From: Haloferax mediterranei ATCC 33500
Lineage (GTDB): Archaea > Halobacteriota > Halobacteria > Halobacteriales > Haloferacaceae
Direction of reading: 5' to 3'
NCBI RefSeq assembly: GCF_000306765.2
Contig: NC_017941.2
Coordinates: 124,001-188,000 of the forward strand
DNA length: 64,000 bases
The notes beneath the pieces are model-generated. The model saw nothing but the letters and a program-made list of their open reading frames with translations, did no database searches and had not been told where the DNA came from. This document shows, piece by piece, positions 18,125 to 27,192 of the stretch; within the stretch, counting starts at the first letter, position 1, and each line of letters begins with the position of its first letter. Made by a program: the position numbers and the translations under genes.

Positions 18125-19111
18125 CTACTCGGAAATCTTCTCGCGACCCGGCGCGATGAGTTCGTCGAGGTAGTCCGCGAGCGCGCCCTTCGCGTCGGCC
18201 GGGTGGAGTTCGCCGGATTCGAGGTCCGCCTCCAGCGACTCGTAGTCGTCGTAGTCGAGGTTCCCGCCGTACTCGTCGGGGCGCTCGACCACGACGCGCT
18301 CGAAGCGCGGGAAGACGTGGTACTCGAAGATTTGGAGGACGGGATTCTCGCGCGCTTCACCGTCGTCCGTCGGCTCTGGGTCCGCCGTCGGCGGGCAGTA
18401 GGCGTCGTTGATCTTCTCCTCGATATCCTCCGTCGAGTCCTGCATCGAGATGGTGATTCCCTTCGACGACGACATCTTACCGACGCCAGTTCCCAGTTCG
18501 GCGATAAGGGGCGTGTGCAGACAGGTCGGCGAGTCCTCGTTGATGCTCGGCAGCGTATCGCGGGCGAGCATGTGGACCTTGCGCTGTTCCATCCCGCCAA
18601 TGGCGAGGTCGATGTCGAGGTAGACGATGTCGAGCGCCTGCATGAGGGGGTAGACCGCCTGCGAGACCGTGACGCTGTCCCCGCTTTTGATTTCGGCCAT
18701 GGCGCGTTCGGCGCGCGCGAGGGTCGTCTCCAGTTCGAGCGCGTGCAGGTCGAGCACGTAGCTCTCGTCGAGTTGGAACTCCGACCCGAGGACGAACTCG
18801 GTTTGGCTCTCGTCGAGGCCGTAGGCGATGAACTGCTCTTTCATCTGCTCGGCCGTCTCGCGAATCTCTTCGAATGTACCCTTGTCGTTGAGGTAGGCGT
18901 GTACGTCGGCCAACAGCACGACTACCTCGAAGCCCGCCTCTTGGAGGTCGATGAGCTTGTTGGCGCCGAGCATATGACCGATGTGGAGGACACCGGAGGG
19001 CTCGTAGCCCACGTACGCTCGCTTGCCCTCGGGGTTGTCGGCCAGCGCGCGCACTTCGTCCTCCGTGACCACTTCGGAGGCGTTCCGAGTGATCAGGTCG
19101 TATGCGTCCAT
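18125..19111 (-). CDS. tyrS: Tyrosyl-tRNA synthetase
   Basis: 328 aa from ATG 19111 (MDAYDLITRNASEVV); ATATTA at 19137-19142 lies 27 bases upstream, so the longer frame to 19384 is rejected. Class I signature HIGH is at residues 43-46 (GVLHIGHMLG). The KMSKS motif is GKMSSSKG near residue 205. AIGGMEQRKVHMLARD is the ATP/tyrosine pocket region. Length fits archaeal TyrRS, which lacks the bacterial C-terminal S4 domain. It converges on the small membrane-protein gene. Confidence 0.96.
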   Translation of the reverse strand: MDAYDLITRNASEVVTEDEVRALADNPEGKRAYVGYEPSGVLHIGHMLGANKLIDLQEAGFEVVVLLADVHAYLNDKGTFEEIRETAEQMKEQFIAYGLDESQTEFVLGSEFQLDESYVLDLHALELETTLARAERAMAEIKSGDSVTVSQAVYPLMQALDIVYLDIDLAIGGMEQRKVHMLARDTLPSINEDSPTCLHTPLIAELGTGVGKMSSSKGITISMQDSTEDIEEKINDAYCPPTADPEPTDDGEARENPVLQIFEYHVFPRFERVVVERPDEYGGNLDYDDYESLEADLESGELHPADAKGALADYLDELIAPGREKISE

Positions 19112-19136
19112 ACGTATCGGGTGACGGGGACGTGGC

Positions 19137-19142
19137 ATATTA
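19137..19142 (-). promoter_or_regulatory. TATA box of tyrS
   Basis: TAATAT on the minus strand, centred 28 bases before ATG 19111. It supports the short, leaderless tyrS. Confidence 0.6.
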
Positions 19143-19201
19143 CTTCTGGAACGCCCCTTGGTGTCGAAACGGACAACACGCCCCGGTCCCAACTGCGGGT
19201 G

Positions 19202-19513
19202 ATGTCCGACTCCGGAACTCGAACACGTGCGCCGATACTCATCTTCGCCGCGCTCATCTTCGCCGTTTTCGGCCTGCTGGCAGCCATGTGGGCCTCGGTT
19301 AGGGGTGGCGACTTCCTCCCGTATATTCTCGGCTTCGTCGTCTACTTCCTCGCGTTCCACATTTACCTGCCGTACCGGGTCCACAAGGATGCGACATTCA
19401 AAGGGCGGAACGCGACGTTCTGGGCGGCCGTCGCATTCTTCGTGCCACTTCTCGGTCCAGTGCTGTACTTCGTCATCGGTGGTCTCACCGGCGGCGACGA
19501 CGTTGCAGGATAA
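19202..19513 (+). CDS. Small membrane protein of unknown function
   Basis: 103 aa (MSDSGTRTRAPILIFAALIF start). Three helices at about 11-31, 37-54 and 70-92. A basic loop with VHKDATFKGRNATFW lies between the second and third, and a Gly/Asp tail ends the protein. It resembles short PLDc_N/DUF-type haloarchaeal membrane proteins but lacks a decisive motif. It is divergent from tyrS and convergent with the DUF460 gene (18 bp between). Confidence 0.72.
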   Translation: MSDSGTRTRAPILIFAALIFAVFGLLAAMWASVRGGDFLPYILGFVVYFLAFHIYLPYRVHKDATFKGRNATFWAAVAFFVPLLGPVLYFVIGGLTGGDDVAG

Positions 19514-19531
19514 GCGTATATCGCGGTTTGA

Positions 19532-21595
19532 CTACCGCCGATTCTCGGCGCGGTGCTCGGAGATAATCTGGTCGACCATCTCTTTTTGTTGTTCCTTCTG
19601 GCGCTCTTCGGCCCGGTCTTCCCAGTCCGCAATCGCGGCGGCGACGTCCGACTCTCTGGCGACGGCGAGTTCGTCTATCTCCTGAATCGCTACGCCGTCC
19701 GCGGGGGCGACCGGAATTTCGGCTTCGAAAAGCACCTCGTCGGCGACTTCCGAGAGGTTCCCGGCACGGAGGACGACCCGAGGGTCGAAGTCCGCGAGTC
19801 GCTCTGCGGTCGTTCGCCCCGCCCCGCTGGCGTCGCGGAGGTAGACCACGTCGCCCGCGGCGATGCCGTACTGCTCGACGGTTTCGTCTAATGCGCCGTT
19901 GGTGAACTGCTCGACAATCTTGACCGGGACGAGGTTTCCACCGGATTCGTTCGCTTCGCTCTTTCTTTCGGCGACTTCCCACTCGCTGTCGCTCGTGAGA
20001 ATCCCGTTCGTGTTCACGTCCGCGAAGTTCGAGTGGTCGAGTTTCCACAGCGACTTCAGGCGGTCCAGTTTCTCCGTTAGCTCCTCGTTTTCCGATTCGA
20101 GCGATTCGACTTTGCGTTCCAGCCGGCCGTTCTCGCGTTCGAGTCGGTTGATCTCCCGGCGTTCGCGGGCCTCGCGGCGTTCCTCGCGCCGTGCCTCGGA
20201 GAGTTCGTCTTTGTACTCGTCGATGATTTCGTCTTTCTCCTCGATGGTCTCGCTGAGGTCTTCGACGTGAGATTCGAGCCGATTCACTCGCGACTTCAGG
20301 TCGCGAATCTCGCGCTCTTCGGGCGTGAGTTCAGGCTCTTCGTGTGCCGTCTCGTCTGGTTCGTCGCTGGTGTCGTCCCCGTCATCGTTCATCTCACGGA
20401 GGACAGCCTCGACAGACTCCTCGCGTACGAGAACGCGGGCGATGACTTCTTCGCGGTCTACGTCGGCCGGAACCTTCCGGGAGATGCGCTCGAACTGGTC
20501 TTCGTGGTCGTCGAAGGCGAACAGCGCGGCCGCGAGGGCGTCGCGCTCGTGGTCGTTTTCGTAGTCGATGTCGCGGGTTCGGTGGAGCTTTTCGTCGACC
20601 GGGATGTCCGACGGCGGTGCCCACCCGGCGGCGTCGAAACTCCGGCGGAACTTCTCGACGGTTTCGGGCATCGGCTGCACGTCGGCGGCGACGAGGCTCG
20701 GACGGCCGCGTTCGATGATCCATTCGATGACGGCGGCGGTGTCGGCGGTTCGAGTCGAGTGGACATCGAGGACGCGCCCGTCGAAGCCGACGACCGCGAC
20801 GGCGGTGGTCGTGCCGGGGTCGATGCCGACGATGACGCGGTCGCGGCGCTTCACGAGGGGTTCGAACTCGATGCCGTCGCGGCGCTCGCGTTCGATTTCG
20901 ACGCGGGTGTCGCCGGAGCGGTGGGTGGAAACGGGGATGTCCTGCGGGCGGGCTTCGACGGTGAAAAGCGCCTGCGAGTAGCCGCCGTACTTCTCGGTCA
21001 CGTCCCGTTCGAAGTCGAGATTCGCCTCGTCGAGCGCGGCTTCGACCTTGCGGGCTTGCTTCTTCACCGACCCGTGAATACGGCGCGTGTAGCGGTCTTG
21101 GCTCCAGCCGCCTTTCCCGGTCGAGCGACCGCGAGAGACCTTTACGGTGGTCGTGTTCTCGAAGGCGGCGACTTCGTAGCCAACGTTTGCGAGAGCGAGT
21201 CGGGCGGCGGCTTCCGCCTCTTTCATCGGCTCTTTGCCGTAGGGGACACCGTGCCGCGATGCAACTCGCGAGAGTGGTTCGGGCCGCTCGGAACCGGTAA
21301 CCTGTACCAGTCGCGTTTCGTGGGGAAGCCACCGTAGGAAGCGGACCAGGTCGTCTTTGTCCGCCGCGAGTTCGTACATGTTGTCCGTCGCGACGATTGC
21401 CGGTTCGTCACGCTCGATGAGTCGGCGTAACTTTCGGAAGGAGACGACGTCTCGTTCGATTCGGACCTCGTCTGACTCGGTGTCTCTGGTGTCCAACACG
21501 ACCAGCGCGTACGACGGTGAATCGCCGCGGATGTCGCCGCTCTGGATGTCGACGCCGAAGACGACCGAGTCGAGCGCACTCGTCCGGTCGTTCAC
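19532..21595 (-). CDS. DUF460 protein, predicted RNase H-fold nuclease with coiled coil
   Basis: 687 aa from GTG 21595. TATATA at 21619-21625 is 27 bases upstream of this GTG, whereas the ATG 36 bases further up overlaps the box itself. The N-terminal part (about 1-130) and a central part (about 255-370) both look like RNase H-fold domains; the central one has IVGIDPGTTTAVAVV and a late acidic DHERDALAAALFAF. A highly charged coiled coil (about 430-530) and a small C-terminal domain follow. DUF460 proteins are near-universal in euryarchaea and biochemically uncharacterised as far as I know. Confidence 0.85.
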   Translation of the reverse strand: MNDRTSALDSVVFGVDIQSGDIRGDSPSYALVVLDTRDTESDEVRIERDVVSFRKLRRLIERDEPAIVATDNMYELAADKDDLVRFLRWLPHETRLVQVTGSERPEPLSRVASRHGVPYGKEPMKEAEAAARLALANVGYEVAAFENTTTVKVSRGRSTGKGGWSQDRYTRRIHGSVKKQARKVEAALDEANLDFERDVTEKYGGYSQALFTVEARPQDIPVSTHRSGDTRVEIERERRDGIEFEPLVKRRDRVIVGIDPGTTTAVAVVGFDGRVLDVHSTRTADTAAVIEWIIERGRPSLVAADVQPMPETVEKFRRSFDAAGWAPPSDIPVDEKLHRTRDIDYENDHERDALAAALFAFDDHEDQFERISRKVPADVDREEVIARVLVREESVEAVLREMNDDGDDTSDEPDETAHEEPELTPEEREIRDLKSRVNRLESHVEDLSETIEEKDEIIDEYKDELSEARREERREARERREINRLERENGRLERKVESLESENEELTEKLDRLKSLWKLDHSNFADVNTNGILTSDSEWEVAERKSEANESGGNLVPVKIVEQFTNGALDETVEQYGIAAGDVVYLRDASGAGRTTAERLADFDPRVVLRAGNLSEVADEVLFEAEIPVAPADGVAIQEIDELAVARESDVAAAIADWEDRAEERQKEQQKEMVDQIISEHRAENRR

Positions 21596-21617
21596 GGCGG
21601 CGACTAGGGACCCGCCG

Positions 21618-21625
21618 AATATATA
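21618..21625 (-). promoter_or_regulatory. TATA box of the DUF460 gene
   Basis: TATATATT on the minus strand, centred 27 bases before GTG 21595. It fixes the unusual GTG start and a leaderless transcript. Confidence 0.65.
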
Positions 21626-21703
21626 GTCCACGCCGGGATTTATATGGTCTCAGCCTCGGGCTGACACGAAACAAACAAGTCATGTGTATATGATGTCGAT
21701 ACG

Positions 21704-22702
21704 ATGAGTTCCAATACTCCCTCCCCGCCGTCGGTGACTCCGCGGTCGCTGACGCGGACGGCGCTTATCGGTGTTATCGCCCTCCTCCTCATCGCTGCCC
21801 CTATTGCCGGCCTCCTCGCTTGGGAACCCGTCGAAGAGGGTAACGTGAAGGTTGTAAAGAAGTGGGGTGCGACGACAGACACCGTCTTCCAACCCGGTGC
21901 ACATCTGATTAATCCGGTCTCACAGTCCACCGTCTCGCTCTCGGTGCGCCCGCAGTCGTACACCATGTCCGGAAAGAGCACTGAAGGTGCTCAACAGGGT
22001 GACGACGCTATTACTGTCCTCACGAAAGACGGTCTCCGAACCGATATCGACGTGACCGTTCGCTACCGCGTCGACTCCGGGAAGGCCGTCAAGTTCTACC
22101 GAAACTACCGGACGCTCGGAAGCGCCGAAGAGCGTCTCATTCGTCCGTCGATTCGGTCCGTTCTCCGGACTGAGGCTGGTCGACTTCCGGTCACTGTCAT
22201 CTACACTGGCGAGGGCCAAACCAAATTGAAGGCGGCCGCCGAGAAGGAACTCTCACAGGAGTTCGCCGAGGCCGGTCTCATCCTCGAAGCCGTCCAGGTT
22301 CGTAACGTCGAACTCCCCTCGGAGTACGCCCAAGCGGTCGAACAGAAGGAAATCACCGAACAGCGCCGCCAACAGAAGAAAGACGAACTCGCCGTCGAGG
22401 AACTCGAAGCGGAGCGAAAGCGTATCGAGGCACAGGGTCAGGCGGACGCCAACCGCATCCTCGCCGAGTCGCTTTCCGACGAGGTTCTCACCCAGAAGTA
22501 CATCAAGAAGTTAGACGAGACGGACACGGTGTACATCCCAGTCGGTGAAGGCGGTTACCCGCAGTTCGTCCGCTCGCTGGAGAGTGACGGGTCGGAATCA
22601 TCGTCTTCGTCGTCATCCTCATCGTCTTCAGCGTCTGACTTAGATTCGGCGTCTTCGTCTTCATCCTCGTCAAACGACGCTGAAAACACGACTGCAGCCT
22701 GA
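21704..22702 (+). CDS. SPFH/band-7 (prohibitin-like) membrane protein
   Basis: 332 aa. One N-terminal membrane helix (about residues 22-45, ALIGVIALLLIAAPIAGLLAW) is followed by the SPFH domain (VKVVKKWGATTDTVFQPGAHLINP; DGLRTDIDVTVRYRVD). A long charged helix near EQKEITEQRRQQKKDELAVEELEAE should drive oligomerisation. The last 45 residues are a Ser-rich low-complexity tail with two serine runs. The family builds membrane rings or microdomains and is linked to protease control. Its stop overlaps the next ATG (TGATG), so the two genes form an operon. Confidence 0.9.
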   Translation: MSSNTPSPPSVTPRSLTRTALIGVIALLLIAAPIAGLLAWEPVEEGNVKVVKKWGATTDTVFQPGAHLINPVSQSTVSLSVRPQSYTMSGKSTEGAQQGDDAITVLTKDGLRTDIDVTVRYRVDSGKAVKFYRNYRTLGSAEERLIRPSIRSVLRTEAGRLPVTVIYTGEGQTKLKAAAEKELSQEFAEAGLILEAVQVRNVELPSEYAQAVEQKEITEQRRQQKKDELAVEELEAERKRIEAQGQADANRILAESLSDEVLTQKYIKKLDETDTVYIPVGEGGYPQFVRSLESDGSESSSSSSSSSSSASDLDSASSSSSSSNDAENTTAA

Positions 22703-23046
22703 TGCGTTTCCGCCGCGAACTCGCCGTCGTGGTCGCGTTGTTCGTCCTCGTCGGCGCGCTCGCACGAACCGGTGCGGGACGATTCGTCCTCCCGGTCGTC
22801 AGTCTGGGTGTCGCCGTCGCGCTCGGCGTACTCCTACTCAAGCAACCGGCGTATTCGCGGACGACGTTCGGCCCTCGGACGCGAATACTCGAATCGACGC
22901 CGAATACGTCGGACGCCGTCTGCGTCGAGTGCGGGTCGCCCGCGACGACGCTCCGGCACTACGTCCGCGAGTGGGTCGTCCTCGGTGTCCCCGTCGTCCT
23001 CCTCGATGACGGGAAAAATCCGGTCTGCGACGACCACCGCGACTGA
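22702..23046 (+). CDS. Membrane protein with C-terminal zinc-binding motif
   Basis: 114 aa. Two N-terminal helices (about 7-25 and 30-46) precede a soluble part with CVECG near residue 74 and a second cysteine/histidine set near the end (VCDDHRD). Together these could form a treble-clef or zinc-ribbon-like site. The start overlaps the SPFH stop by one base, which implies coupled translation and a shared function at the membrane. No family recognised. Confidence 0.72.
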   Translation: MRFRRELAVVVALFVLVGALARTGAGRFVLPVVSLGVAVALGVLLLKQPAYSRTTFGPRTRILESTPNTSDAVCVECGSPATTLRHYVREWVVLGVPVVLLDDGKNPVCDDHRD

Positions 23047-23055
23047 AGTGCGCCC

Positions 23056-23949
23056 TCAGACTAAGTTACCTTTTGCGACGAACTCGACGCGGCCGCCGAC
23101 GTGAACGGTGACTTCCTCGCCGCCGTCACCTTCGTTGCTCTCGTCGTTGGCTTCGAGGTGGAGGTGCGACGGCCGACCCATCTCGTAGCCCTGTTCGACC
23201 GTCGCTTCGACAACCGAGTCGCCAAAGTATTCGTGCCGAGCGAGATAGCCCGCGAGACACCCGTTTGCACTCCCCGTCGCGGGGTCTTCGGCGACGCCGT
23301 GGCCCGGCGCGTACATTCGCGCTGCGAGGTCGTTCGCGTCGTCTCGCGGGTCCGGACAGAAAGGAAGGAGGTTCTCGACGCCCACATCGTCGAAAAACGC
23401 CCGGTACGCGGGCAGGTCCACTTCACTTCGACCCAGTGCGTCTCGGTCGCGGAGCGGAATCATCACCGCGGGCAGCCCGGTCGAGACGACTTGAACCGGC
23501 CAGTCAGCGTCGAGGTCGGCAACGTCGAGTGAGAGGACTTCGGCGAGCGTTTCGTGGTCCGGTTGGTCGCCGAATTCGGGTTCGTTCTGCGCCATCCAGT
23601 AGGTCTCTTCGCCAGCATCCTGTCGTACTTCGACTGGTATCGACCCGACACCGAGATTCAGTGTGACGTCGTCGCCGGCGTCGAACTGTTCGCGGAGGAC
23701 GGCCGCAGTTCCGAGTGTGGGGTGACCGGCGAACGGAATCTCTCCGGCCGGTGTGAAAATGCGAACGTCGAAGCCGCGTTCCGGGTCGCCGCCCTCGATA
23801 AACGTCGTCTCCGAGTAGTTCATCTCGTTGGCGAGCGCGGCCATCTGGTCGTCGGAGAGCGTGTCGGCGTCCTCGAAGACGGCGAGTTGGTTTCCGGCGT
23901 ACTTCTCGGTCGCGAACACGTCGAGGATGTGGAAGTCGTTTGTCGGCAC
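23056..23949 (-). CDS. PhzF family isomerase/epimerase
   Basis: 297 aa. Family motifs: FHILDVFATEKYAGNQLAVFED at the N-terminus (G-N-Q/P-L-A-V), NYSETTFIEG containing the catalytic glutamate, FTPAGEIPFAGHPTLGTA, and late VAEDPATGSANGCLAGYL. It is a two-domain diaminopimelate-epimerase fold enzyme. PhzF homologues isomerise varied small acids; no phenazine genes are nearby, so the substrate is unknown. It converges on the SPFH operon. Confidence 0.92.
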   Translation of the reverse strand: MPTNDFHILDVFATEKYAGNQLAVFEDADTLSDDQMAALANEMNYSETTFIEGGDPERGFDVRIFTPAGEIPFAGHPTLGTAAVLREQFDAGDDVTLNLGVGSIPVEVRQDAGEETYWMAQNEPEFGDQPDHETLAEVLSLDVADLDADWPVQVVSTGLPAVMIPLRDRDALGRSEVDLPAYRAFFDDVGVENLLPFCPDPRDDANDLAARMYAPGHGVAEDPATGSANGCLAGYLARHEYFGDSVVEATVEQGYEMGRPSHLHLEANDESNEGDGGEEVTVHVGGRVEFVAKGNLV

Positions 23950-23991
23950 GCGAGTTGCTGCACGCGGCAGCGAAAAAAGCGTATCTGCGGT

Positions 23992-24927
23992 CTACTCGTC
24001 GTCGCTGTCCGGGTACGGAATCTCGACTTTCTGGCCGTCCTCGGCGACGAACACCTCGCCCTTGTAGACCCCGCGGGCCTGTTCGAGCAGCGGTTTCGGG
24101 TTCGCCGCGTAGCGCGCCGAGATGTGGGTCAGCGCGAACCGACGAACGTCGGCGTCGCGGGCGACTCGTGCGGCCTCGCGGGCGGTCGAGTGTGCTGTTT
24201 TGGTGGCGCGTTCAGACTCTTCGTCGGTGAACGTCGCGTCGTGGACGAGTAAGTCGGCGTCGCGGGCAATCTCGATTGTCGAGTCGAGCGGGCGCGTGTC
24301 GCCGGTGTAGACGACTTTTCGACCCGGTCGGGGTTCCCCGACGACCTGCTCGGATTTGATGACGGTCCCGTCTTCGAGTTCAACGTCCTCGCCGGTGTGG
24401 AGGCGACCGAACGCCGGACCGACCGGGACGCCGAGTTCTTCGGCTTTCTCGCGGTTGAATCGGCCGGGGCGGTCGTCTTCGACGAGAGAATAGCCGACCG
24501 AGGAGGTCCGGTGTTCGGTTTCGAAGGCGCGGACTTCGTAGTCGTCGGCGCGGTAGGCGACGTTTCCGGGTTGCGTTTCGTGGACCGAGACGTGGAATCC
24601 GGGCTGGTAGCCGCCGGCGTGGACGAGCTTTTCGAGGTGTCGTTTGCTGCCCGGCGGGCCGTGGATGGCGAGCGCGTCGTCGCGCTCGTTGAAATCGAGG
24701 GTCTGAATCAGGCCGGGAATCCCGAGGATGTGGTCGCCGTGGAGATGCGTAACGAACAGGTGGCTGATGCCGAACCCGGTCCCGAACCGCATCATCTGGC
24801 GTTGGGTGCCCTCCCCGCAATCGAACAACAGGCGCTCGCCGTCGCGGTTCACGAGGAACGCGCTCGGCGCACGCGCCGTGGTGGGAACGGCCCCGCCGGT
24901 CCCGAGGAAGGTCGCGCGCATGGACAT
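23992..24927 (-). CDS. rnz: Ribonuclease Z (tRNA 3' endonuclease)
   Basis: 311 aa from ATG 24927 (MSMRATFLGTGGAVPT); ATG 24921 is a possible start two codons in. The metallo-beta-lactamase motif is THLHGDH at residues 60-66. LLFDCGEGTQRQMMRFG precedes it, and later metal ligands are VYTGDTRP, LVHDATF and ALTHISARY. RNase Z removes the 3' trailer of tRNA precursors, needed here because the tRNA lacks an encoded CCA. The apparent 808-aa frame upstream is antisense to rfcC and asd. Confidence 0.95.
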   Translation of the reverse strand: MSMRATFLGTGGAVPTTARAPSAFLVNRDGERLLFDCGEGTQRQMMRFGTGFGISHLFVTHLHGDHILGIPGLIQTLDFNERDDALAIHGPPGSKRHLEKLVHAGGYQPGFHVSVHETQPGNVAYRADDYEVRAFETEHRTSSVGYSLVEDDRPGRFNREKAEELGVPVGPAFGRLHTGEDVELEDGTVIKSEQVVGEPRPGRKVVYTGDTRPLDSTIEIARDADLLVHDATFTDEESERATKTAHSTAREAARVARDADVRRFALTHISARYAANPKPLLEQARGVYKGEVFVAEDGQKVEIPYPDSDDE

Positions 24928-25074
24928 GCCCCACAATCGACGCGGCGGGACTAAACGTGCGTCGAATCCGTCGCGGCCGCGGTCGCTTTCCCACGGCGGT
25001 CGCTTTCCAACGGCGGGCGGTGACCACGACGCGGACCGACCGATTCTTACCCGACCGTCTGCTACGGCAGTCCA

Positions 25075-26100
25075 ATGGACGCGCCGCTGTGGACCGAGAC
25101 GCACGCGCCGACACTCGACGACCTCCCACAGCCGGAGGTCCGCGAACGTCTTCGACGCGCCGTGGACGAACCGATGAACCTCGTCGTGCAGGGACCGCCG
25201 GGCGTCGGCAAGACTGCCGCCGTCCGCGCACTCGCACAGGAAGCGCACGCCGACCCCGAAAACGACCTCATCGAACTCAACGTCGCGGACTTCTTCAACC
25301 GGACGAAAAAGCAGATTCGTGCCGACCCGCGCTTCGAGCAGTTCCTCGACGGTCGCAGCCGAATGGCGAAACGCGACATGATAAACCGCGTGCTCAAGGA
25401 ATCGGCGAGTTACGCCCCGATGTCCGGGGAGTACAAGACAATCGTCCTCGACAACGCCGAAGCCATCCGCGAGGACTTCCAGCAGGCGCTTCGCCGCGTG
25501 ATGGAACAGCACCACCGGACCACGCAGTTCGTCATCACCACGCGTCAGCCTTCGAAGCTTATCCCGCCGATTCGCTCGCGGTGCTTCCCCATCCCAATCC
25601 CCGCGCCGGACGACGAGACGCTCGAATCGCTCCTCGCCGACATTCTCGATGCCGAGGGCGTCGATTACGACGACAGCGGCCTGCAGTTCCTCACCGACGC
25701 CTCGAACGGCAACGTCCGGAAGGCAATCCTCTCGGCCCAGCGGACGGCGACTGAGGCCGACGAGGTGACGATGTCTACGGTCCACGCCGCCCTCGGCGAT
25801 GTGGGCTTCGACGACGACCTGAAGACGCTCCTCATTCAGGCCCGCGACGGCGACATCAAAGACGCCCGCAAGACGGTCACGACGCTGCTCGACGACGAGG
25901 GCTACGAAGGACAGGAACTCCTCCGCGATATCCTCCGCGTCGCCGACGCGACCCCCGAGCGATTCGCCGACGGCGAACTCGCCCGACTGCACGAACTCGC
26001 GGGTGGCATCGACTTGGACCTCGTGACGGGTATCGACGACCGCCTGCACATCACCCACCTCCTCACGAGTTGGGGCGCGGAAGTCCGAAACGAGGCCTGA
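25075..26100 (+). CDS. rfcC: Replication factor C small subunit (second type), clamp loader
   Basis: 341 aa. Walker A is GPPGVGKT at residues 40-47, and Walker B is IVLDNAEAI, where DNAE replaces the usual DEAD. The SRC motif is in IRSRCFPIPIP, and sensor 2 lies near GNVRKAILSAQR. The altered Walker B marks it as the divergent small-subunit paralogue that haloarchaea carry besides RfcA. RFC loads PCNA, encoded at 43154. It is divergent from rnz and abuts the decarboxylase gene. Confidence 0.9.
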   Translation: MDAPLWTETHAPTLDDLPQPEVRERLRRAVDEPMNLVVQGPPGVGKTAAVRALAQEAHADPENDLIELNVADFFNRTKKQIRADPRFEQFLDGRSRMAKRDMINRVLKESASYAPMSGEYKTIVLDNAEAIREDFQQALRRVMEQHHRTTQFVITTRQPSKLIPPIRSRCFPIPIPAPDDETLESLLADILDAEGVDYDDSGLQFLTDASNGNVRKAILSAQRTATEADEVTMSTVHAALGDVGFDDDLKTLLIQARDGDIKDARKTVTTLLDDEGYEGQELLRDILRVADATPERFADGELARLHELAGGIDLDLVTGIDDRLHITHLLTSWGAEVRNEA

Positions 26101-26706
26101 ATGCGCTTTGCTCCCGGCTACCGACGGTTCGCCGTCCCGGCGTTCCTCGGCGCGGCGCTCGCAGCCTTCGTCTTCCCGCCGGCAGGCGCAGTGCTGCTCG
26201 GCGTCGGCGTATTCGTCCTCTGGTTCTTCCGCGACCCGGAACGCTCGCCTCCGGACGAAGACGGCGTTATCTCGCCCGCCGACGGCCACGTCTCGGTGAT
26301 TCGCGTCGAAGACGGTCGCGTCCGCGTGGGCGTGTTCATGAACGTCACCGACGTGCACGTCAACCGCGCGCCCGTCTCGGGTACGGTCAGCGACGTGACT
26401 CACCGTCCCGGTGCGCACAAGCCGGCGTTTTCGAAGGATTCGGATAGGAACGAGCGCGTCGATATCACCGTCGATTCGGACGACGGCGACTACGAAGTGT
26501 CACTCATCGCCGGCGCATTCGCTCGACGGATTCACCCCTACGTCGCACCCGGCGACGAACTCGCCCGCGGCGACAAAATCGGACACATCGACTTCGGCTC
26601 CCGGGCGGACGTGTTGTTACCGCCCGAGTTCGGGTCAGAGGACGTGATTGTCGAAAAAGGCGAGTCGGTGCGGGCGGGCGAGACGGTGTTGGCGCGGCGG
26701 GACTGA
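26101..26706 (+). CDS. asd: Phosphatidylserine/archaetidylserine decarboxylase proenzyme
   Basis: 201 aa, starting on the base after the RfcC stop. One or two N-terminal membrane helices (about 10-45) precede the enzyme domain. PADGHVSVIRVEDG, MNVTDVHVNRAPVSG and the self-cleavage region HIDFGSRADVLLP are typical of short archaeal-type PSDs; cleavage between G and S would create the pyruvoyl group. It makes ethanolamine-headed phospholipids. The direct junction with rfcC suggests a shared transcript without an obvious functional link. Confidence 0.88.
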   Translation: MRFAPGYRRFAVPAFLGAALAAFVFPPAGAVLLGVGVFVLWFFRDPERSPPDEDGVISPADGHVSVIRVEDGRVRVGVFMNVTDVHVNRAPVSGTVSDVTHRPGAHKPAFSKDSDRNERVDITVDSDDGDYEVSLIAGAFARRIHPYVAPGDELARGDKIGHIDFGSRADVLLPPEFGSEDVIVEKGESVRAGETVLARRD

Positions 26707-26761
26707 GAAATTGGACACGTACTTGACAACAATCTTCTACCGTGGCTTTGTTTGTTCTCGC

Positions 26762-27169
26762 ATGTCCGCCACAGCCCATTCTTCGTCCCCAAATTGGTGG
26801 TACGGCGTCGCCCTGTTCCCCGTTTCGGCTCTCTTCGGACTGCTTGAATTACTGTCTCGGCAGTTCCTTTCGAGAGCGATTGCACACGACAGCCCGGGAG
26901 ACTATTTCCTATCTTTCGTTATGACCGTTCTCTCGCAGTGGGGTGCGATTTTCTTCGGTCTCGTCGTGTTAGTCGCACTCGTTTTGGACATCCGTGGATT
27001 GCGAAACAGCGAGGCACCGTGGCGACCCAACTGGGCGTGGGGGCTCGTTGGTCTACCCAATCTCGCGGTCGGGGTGTACCCACCGATACTCGCCGCATCC
27101 GTGCCGCTGTTGTCGTTCTACCTCTACCGGCGCGGGAAACAGGTCGGTGCGCCGAGTATCGGTTCTTGA
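26762..27169 (+). CDS. Membrane protein of unknown function
   Basis: 135 aa from ATG 26762 (MSATAHSSSPNWWYG). Four hydrophobic segments: about 15-33, 49-76, 93-105 and 107-121, ending with a basic tail (YRRGKQVG). The WRPNWAWGLVGL segment between the second and third is conspicuous. No known family assigned. The upstream in-frame extension crosses the end of asd and is unlikely. It is followed by a decayed small gene on the other strand. Confidence 0.65.
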   Translation: MSATAHSSSPNWWYGVALFPVSALFGLLELLSRQFLSRAIAHDSPGDYFLSFVMTVLSQWGAIFFGLVVLVALVLDIRGLRNSEAPWRPNWAWGLVGLPNLAVGVYPPILAASVPLLSFYLYRRGKQVGAPSIGS

Positions 27170-27192
27170 GACCGACTTACGACCAGCCTGCG

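Noticed and set aside
22590..22690. Serine-rich stretch as a possible frameshift in the SPFH gene
   Set aside because: The frame stays open through both serine runs to a normal stop that overlaps the next gene; low complexity alone explains it.
23992..26418. 808-codon frame for RNase Z
   Set aside because: Only the last 311 codons match RNase Z. The first 497 codons are antisense to rfcC and asd and precede the family N-terminus.
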